Source: Puffinus mauretanicus (taxonomy: Eukaryota > Chordata > Aves > Procellariiformes > Procellariidae). From it: a stretch of DNA of 64,000 nucleotides. The DNA lies in the NCBI GenBank assembly GCA_023333565.1, contig JAJKFH010001371.1, positions 248,001 through 312,000 on the forward strand, read 5' to 3'. This document shows, in pieces, positions 60,061-64,000 of the stretch. The position numbers were made by a program, and so were the translations under genes. The number at the start of each line of letters is the position of its first letter. The first letter of the stretch is position 1. The notes beneath the pieces are model-generated. The model was not told where the DNA came from. It saw nothing but the letters and a program-made list of their open reading frames with translations, and searched no databases.

Positions 60061-63000
60061 CGCCCGCCTTGCTTCCCGCAGTGGTTTGGCATTCCCTGGG
60101 TTCGGAAAGGTCCCTGCAGCACCTGCCGCTTGTCCAGTTACCAGCAAGAAAAACCACAGGGGCCATATTTTGCCACCGCAATGAGCTCGGAGCACCCCAG
60201 GCCAGGCCAGCCTGGCAGAGCTCTGCGGGTCCACCCGGGATGGGGAGGAACCTGTGCCCTCAGAGCATGTGCTGTGCTTCAGGACAACGTGGAATCTTGT
60301 GCTTGGCTCTAAAAACCTGGGATCCAGGAGCAAGCCACTGTGGCAAGAGACGCTTTGTGCTCATAAGCGAGATTCAAGCAAGGATTTGTACTCCTAAAAA
60401 CTCATCTGTTTTTATTCACCTGTTGGTTGGTCCAACTCGCTTCCCTCACAAACCTCGTCACAACCGTGAACTTGGGAGAGTTGAAAGACTGAAAAATTTG
60501 CTCCTGCATTTTAGACGTGTGGGTCTTCACCATTTGAAGCTAAAAGGAGCGGGCAGTAACTGAGTCACCAGCAGTTTGCAAATACTGACTTTCTGCTAGC
60601 AAGGGTTGAGTCTCACCTAGTATGATGAAGCTTAAAGATAAAATTATGCGGCCAAAATAGAAGGTTAAGAAATCCAGGTACGACTTCCAGTTTCAAGCAA
60701 ATACTAGAAGCTTAAAAAACATGCCTCTTGAGATCAAATAGCAGAGAACTTAAATCCAGAGAGAGCAGGTTTGTGTTTTAGATCTCAGTAACAGCAACAC
60801 TGGTTCAGAGTGTGTTAAAACTTCAGGTTTCTGCTAGTAGTTTAGGATTCTGCAATAAACTTAATTTTTCACTCATCACAGCATATGATCTCGAGCAGGG
60901 AGGTCACAGTGTTCCAGTTAACGTTGCCAGAAGCAGTTAAGCAAACATTACTGGCCTTGCAAACAGGTTATATCCCAACTAAACCTGCTACTTGCTTTGG
61001 AAGAGCGTCACGCCACGGCTGCCCTGGCATCCCTTGCTGCCTGGGCTTTTTGGGAAGGAGCTCCAGCACGGCAAGGCCAAGGGCACCAGCTCCAAATCAT
61101 GCAGATGCTAACAGCAGTTTCAGTGCTGAATCTAAAAGGGGAAATCAAGCCAACTGTGTTTGAAGAGTTAACCACAGTGCCCCGCTTTCTTTGCAAACAG
61201 TGCTTGCCATCTGAGTCACTCCCAGTCTTCTACTAAAATAGTCTGAAAGGGAGTTACTTCTTGTCTGAATTCCCCTTTTGCACAGAAAATTATGATTTTT
61301 TTGTTATCATTTCCAACATATTTCTTCCTGTCTGTGTGCTTAGTTCCTCAGTCACCCATTCCTCCCCAGCACCTCCTTTTCATTTCATTTCTTTTACCAA
61401 TGGAGAAAACCCACACTGACAAAAAACCCCCAAAAAACTAAGGGGGAAAGTTCCCCTCTCCATGAGGCAAGAAGAGTTTTGACCTACTTTACCCATTCCC
61501 CTGCTCACAGCTGCAAACGAACCACGAACATCTTGCATTTCTCCTCCTGGGGCACAGCGTCACAGCCCCTCCTTCCTCGCTTCTCCCACCCGCCTGGCGC
61601 CCACACCGTGAACGCCGGCCAGTCAAATGCCAGGGTGGCAAGGACTTGCAGACTGACAGCTTTACGAGTCTGTGAGGTTCGCCTTGCCTCTCTCAGCTGA
61701 AGCCAGCTGCGTCCACCGAGGGAGGAAACGCAGCCCCCGGCAGGAGGAAGAAATGGGTCAGATGCCTGCATGGGTGATGAGCCTTTCCAAGCTAGAGGGC
61801 AAATCGGTGGCTCATGGGATTCAGGACCGCGTAGCTGGGGGGATGGAAATTTTAACCGGCCAGTATTGTGTCACGGCCTATCTCGGTTGCAATTAAAGGC
61901 AGGTATGCAATGGGAGAGGTGAATTGGTGGCAATTCCTCAAGCCCTTGAAGATGTTCCAGAGCAGACACTCAAAAAAAGTCCCAAGACGGGCTGCCCTGC
62001 CATCAGGCTGGCCCATAATATCCGCCGAGGGAAATAAAGCAGCAGCACAGCTGTTGTTTGCACATGCACCCTACAAGCAACTCATGCAAATCCTCCGGTG
62101 CTGCTCGCTGTTTCCCACCTCACTGGTAACTATCACATCCCAAGAACCACAGTGTGTCATCAGGACAGCGCACAGACCCAAGGTATCCTGCCAAGCCAGC
62201 GCTTCCCACCCTAACTTACGTCTTTACACCGAACGTCTTGGTTTTGCCTTGTTTCACACTCCTCTTAGATGCTTAGCTCGCACCCTAATTCTGCTTTGCA
62301 GATGATTACAGCACCTCTGCTTCGGGGTACAGAAGTACCCCCCAGGCATATTGTCATTGTCTAGGAAACATTGCCCGCCCGCCCCGACTTCGAGGTGCAG
62401 CTTCGCTAATTGAGCTCCTTGTAGCCGCGTTAGATGCATCAGCTCATCTCTAATGCACAGTAACTGCAAATCAAGTAGTGAGGCTGCACTTGGAGATAAT
62501 TAGAATATAAAGCACCGAAGAGTTTTCTCTGTGGCGCCTCCCAAAAAGAGGGGAAAAAAGTCTGTTTTGTTCAGCCCTGAGTGCAGTGGGGAGCTGCTGC
62601 TTTCTTCACAGCAGGCTCCCGGGGGATCCCTTCCCCATTCCGTGCCACAGCATGCAAAGCAAATCTAAATTAGACATGCTACGTGGCATGCAGCCATGTC
62701 TCATAACTACAGCGGGATCAAAGATAGCTGTAATCCCAACGAGGTGGGTTAGAGTCAGCTGATGAGTGCTCTGGGGAAGGAATCCGGCTGGATTTGGATG
62801 GCTTGATAGAGAGCAAGCGGAGCTCCCAAGGCTGGAGAGACAGAATGGGACTGATCCAAGGCTTCTCAGGCAAAATCCTCAAAGCCCAGGTGGGGTAAGG
62901 AGTGAAAACCAGGTGAAGGAGGAAGGAAAGCACTGGAGGATGGTGTTCTACCTCCTTTCTCACCTCCCTCCACAGTTCTTGGCCCCGTAATCTCCTTGTA

Positions 63001-64000
63001 ACTTAGCACCATCTTCTGAAAGAGAGAACCACTCCTGCTTTTCAGATGGCTCATCGCCTCTAAGTGTTTAAAGCATCTTTAGGCTCCTGGATTTTATGCC
63101 TGGCAGCCCTGGAAGGGTATGGGATGGTGTTGGCACAGCTGAGACTATGGATCTAGCTCCAGCAGTGTGTGCAAAGACTTCCCATTCACTGCTGGGATCC
63201 AGCTGCAACAGCCCCAACATTCACAGGACGTACTTGTCAAAAAAGGAGATCCTATTGCTTTGGCTAGAGAAAGAAGAGTTAAAACAACCGCATAGCAAAA
63301 GCCGATGAAAAGCACTCATTTATCCTGGGCTTTTTATGGGCTTGCAGAGCCGGGAGGACTTCACGTACCAATATGGATTGGTTTCACCAAGAGCAGCAAG
63401 GGGTTATAAATGCTCTCCTACAAGCGTCTAGAACCTCAGCCTTTCTCCTTCGTGTCCTGCCCAGTGCCTGCTGGGCCTTTCCTGGGAGCTGCAAGGGAGC
63501 TTGGTGTGGAGCAGCTCTCACTGTGGCCCTGACAGCCGGATTTTCCAAGCGGGCACCCAAAACACCAGCCCTCCGCAGTTTTGCTGGAGTTAATTATGCA
63601 GCAGCCTCTCCACCACATTGTTCCCCACGTACGCCCTGTTCTGAGCCAGCTTCGTCAATATTGGCTCCTGTCTTGCTGAGCAAGGTGGTAACTTGTTTTT
63701 CTAGTGCAGCAAACCAGTCTCTCACCACGTCGGTGGCGGCGTGGCGCACGTATGCTCTCAGAGGGCTCCCAAGGACCCGCTTTTACACCGTTTCTGAAGG
63801 TATGATTTTTGTTTAAGTTGCCCAGTGTTGAGTTAGGCACCCGGGAGGAACTGGGAAGGGGATCCTCTTGGTTTTGTGGGGAAATATAATGATGTCCCCT
63901 GCCTGCGGAACCCTGGCAGGGCTGTTGGTGCCGCAGCAGGGCAGCCGAGCCCCTTCTGGGGATCCCTCTCATGGGGCTGCAGCGCGTTTAGAGGGGGGTT

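Larger units (their letters stand above)
58811..64000. other. Right flank of RNH1, no gene recognised
   Basis: No exon could be supported on either strand. In mammals PTDSS2 lies downstream of RNH1 in convergent orientation; none of its sequence was recognised here. The stretch has overlapping poly(A)-like hexamers on both strands at 59,209-59,217, a CpG-rich patch at about 59,690-60,060, and a homeobox-site-like cluster at about 62,400-62,530. The open frames in the CpG-rich patch exist on both strands and show no family signature. Confidence 0.5.

Noticed and set aside
59730..60563. 277-codon + strand frame and overlapping minus-strand frames downstream of RNH1
   Set aside because: Both strands are open only because the patch is GC- and CpG-rich. 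No domain, PTDSS2-like sequence or splice structure is seen.
1..64000. HRAS or PTDSS2, the mammalian neighbours of RNH1
   Set aside because: I looked for their characteristic peptides (for example the Ras P-loop and switch regions) in the open frames and found none. They are either outside the window or moved in this lineage.
1..64000. Bacterial-type systems (operons, CRISPR arrays, IS elements, riboswitches)
   Set aside because: The splice structure, CR1 elements, eukaryotic tRNA with Pol III terminator and CpG islands show vertebrate nuclear DNA. No array of spaced identical repeats resembles CRISPR.

Overview
This is a vertebrate, almost certainly avian, nuclear DNA window. The evidence is spliced genes with GT-AG introns, two 5'-truncated CR1 retrotransposon copies that end in the avian-type CR1 3' tail, isolated CpG islands, and a ribonuclease inhibitor whose residues look bird-like. 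From memory the protein is very close to, but not identical with, the chicken one, so another bird is likely. There are no operons, phages or CRISPR arrays. Nearly all of the many open frames are chance or low-complexity frames.

The one gene that can be built confidently is RNH1, the ribonuclease/angiogenin inhibitor, on the + strand. Its CpG-island promoter is at about 47.28-47.83 kb. The coding region is nine exons from 49,205 to 58,554: a short first coding exon, seven exons of exactly 171 nt that each encode a pair of leucine-rich repeats, and a short last exon. The predicted protein is 456 aa. A poly(A) signal lies at 58,785. Directly upstream of the promoter is a ~750-bp purine-only-like tract, followed by six to seven tandem copies of a 20-bp GC-box unit.

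A second CpG island at about 39.99-40.33 kb holds a tRNA-Ala(AGC) gene on the + strand. Only 40 bp from it is a palindromic TCTCGCGAGA promoter element, and a good minus-strand splice donor lies further left. This suggests that a Pol II gene or long noncoding RNA starts here and runs leftward, so that much of 1-40 kb may be its intron. No coding exon for such a gene could be recognised. The island is flanked on the left by a C-rich ~28-bp minisatellite.

The left 39 kb (1-39.5 kb) is otherwise gene-poor. It contains a 1.1-kb CR1 LINE remnant at 27.74-28.88 kb, a 0.24-kb CR1 tail at 29.45-29.69 kb, small tandem repeats and scattered A/T runs. The stretch from 40.4 to 46.5 kb and the right flank from 58.8 to 64 kb show no supportable gene. 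The right flank does have a CpG-rich patch at 59.69-60.06 kb and poly(A)-like hexamers on both strands at 59.21 kb. In mammals RNH1 lies near HRAS and PTDSS2; neither was recognised here.

I found no undescribed molecular system. The most interesting points are the architecture of the RNH1 promoter (polypurine block plus Sp1-type minisatellite), the tRNA gene back to back with a TCTCGCGAGA promoter, and lineage-specific details of the ribonuclease inhibitor.
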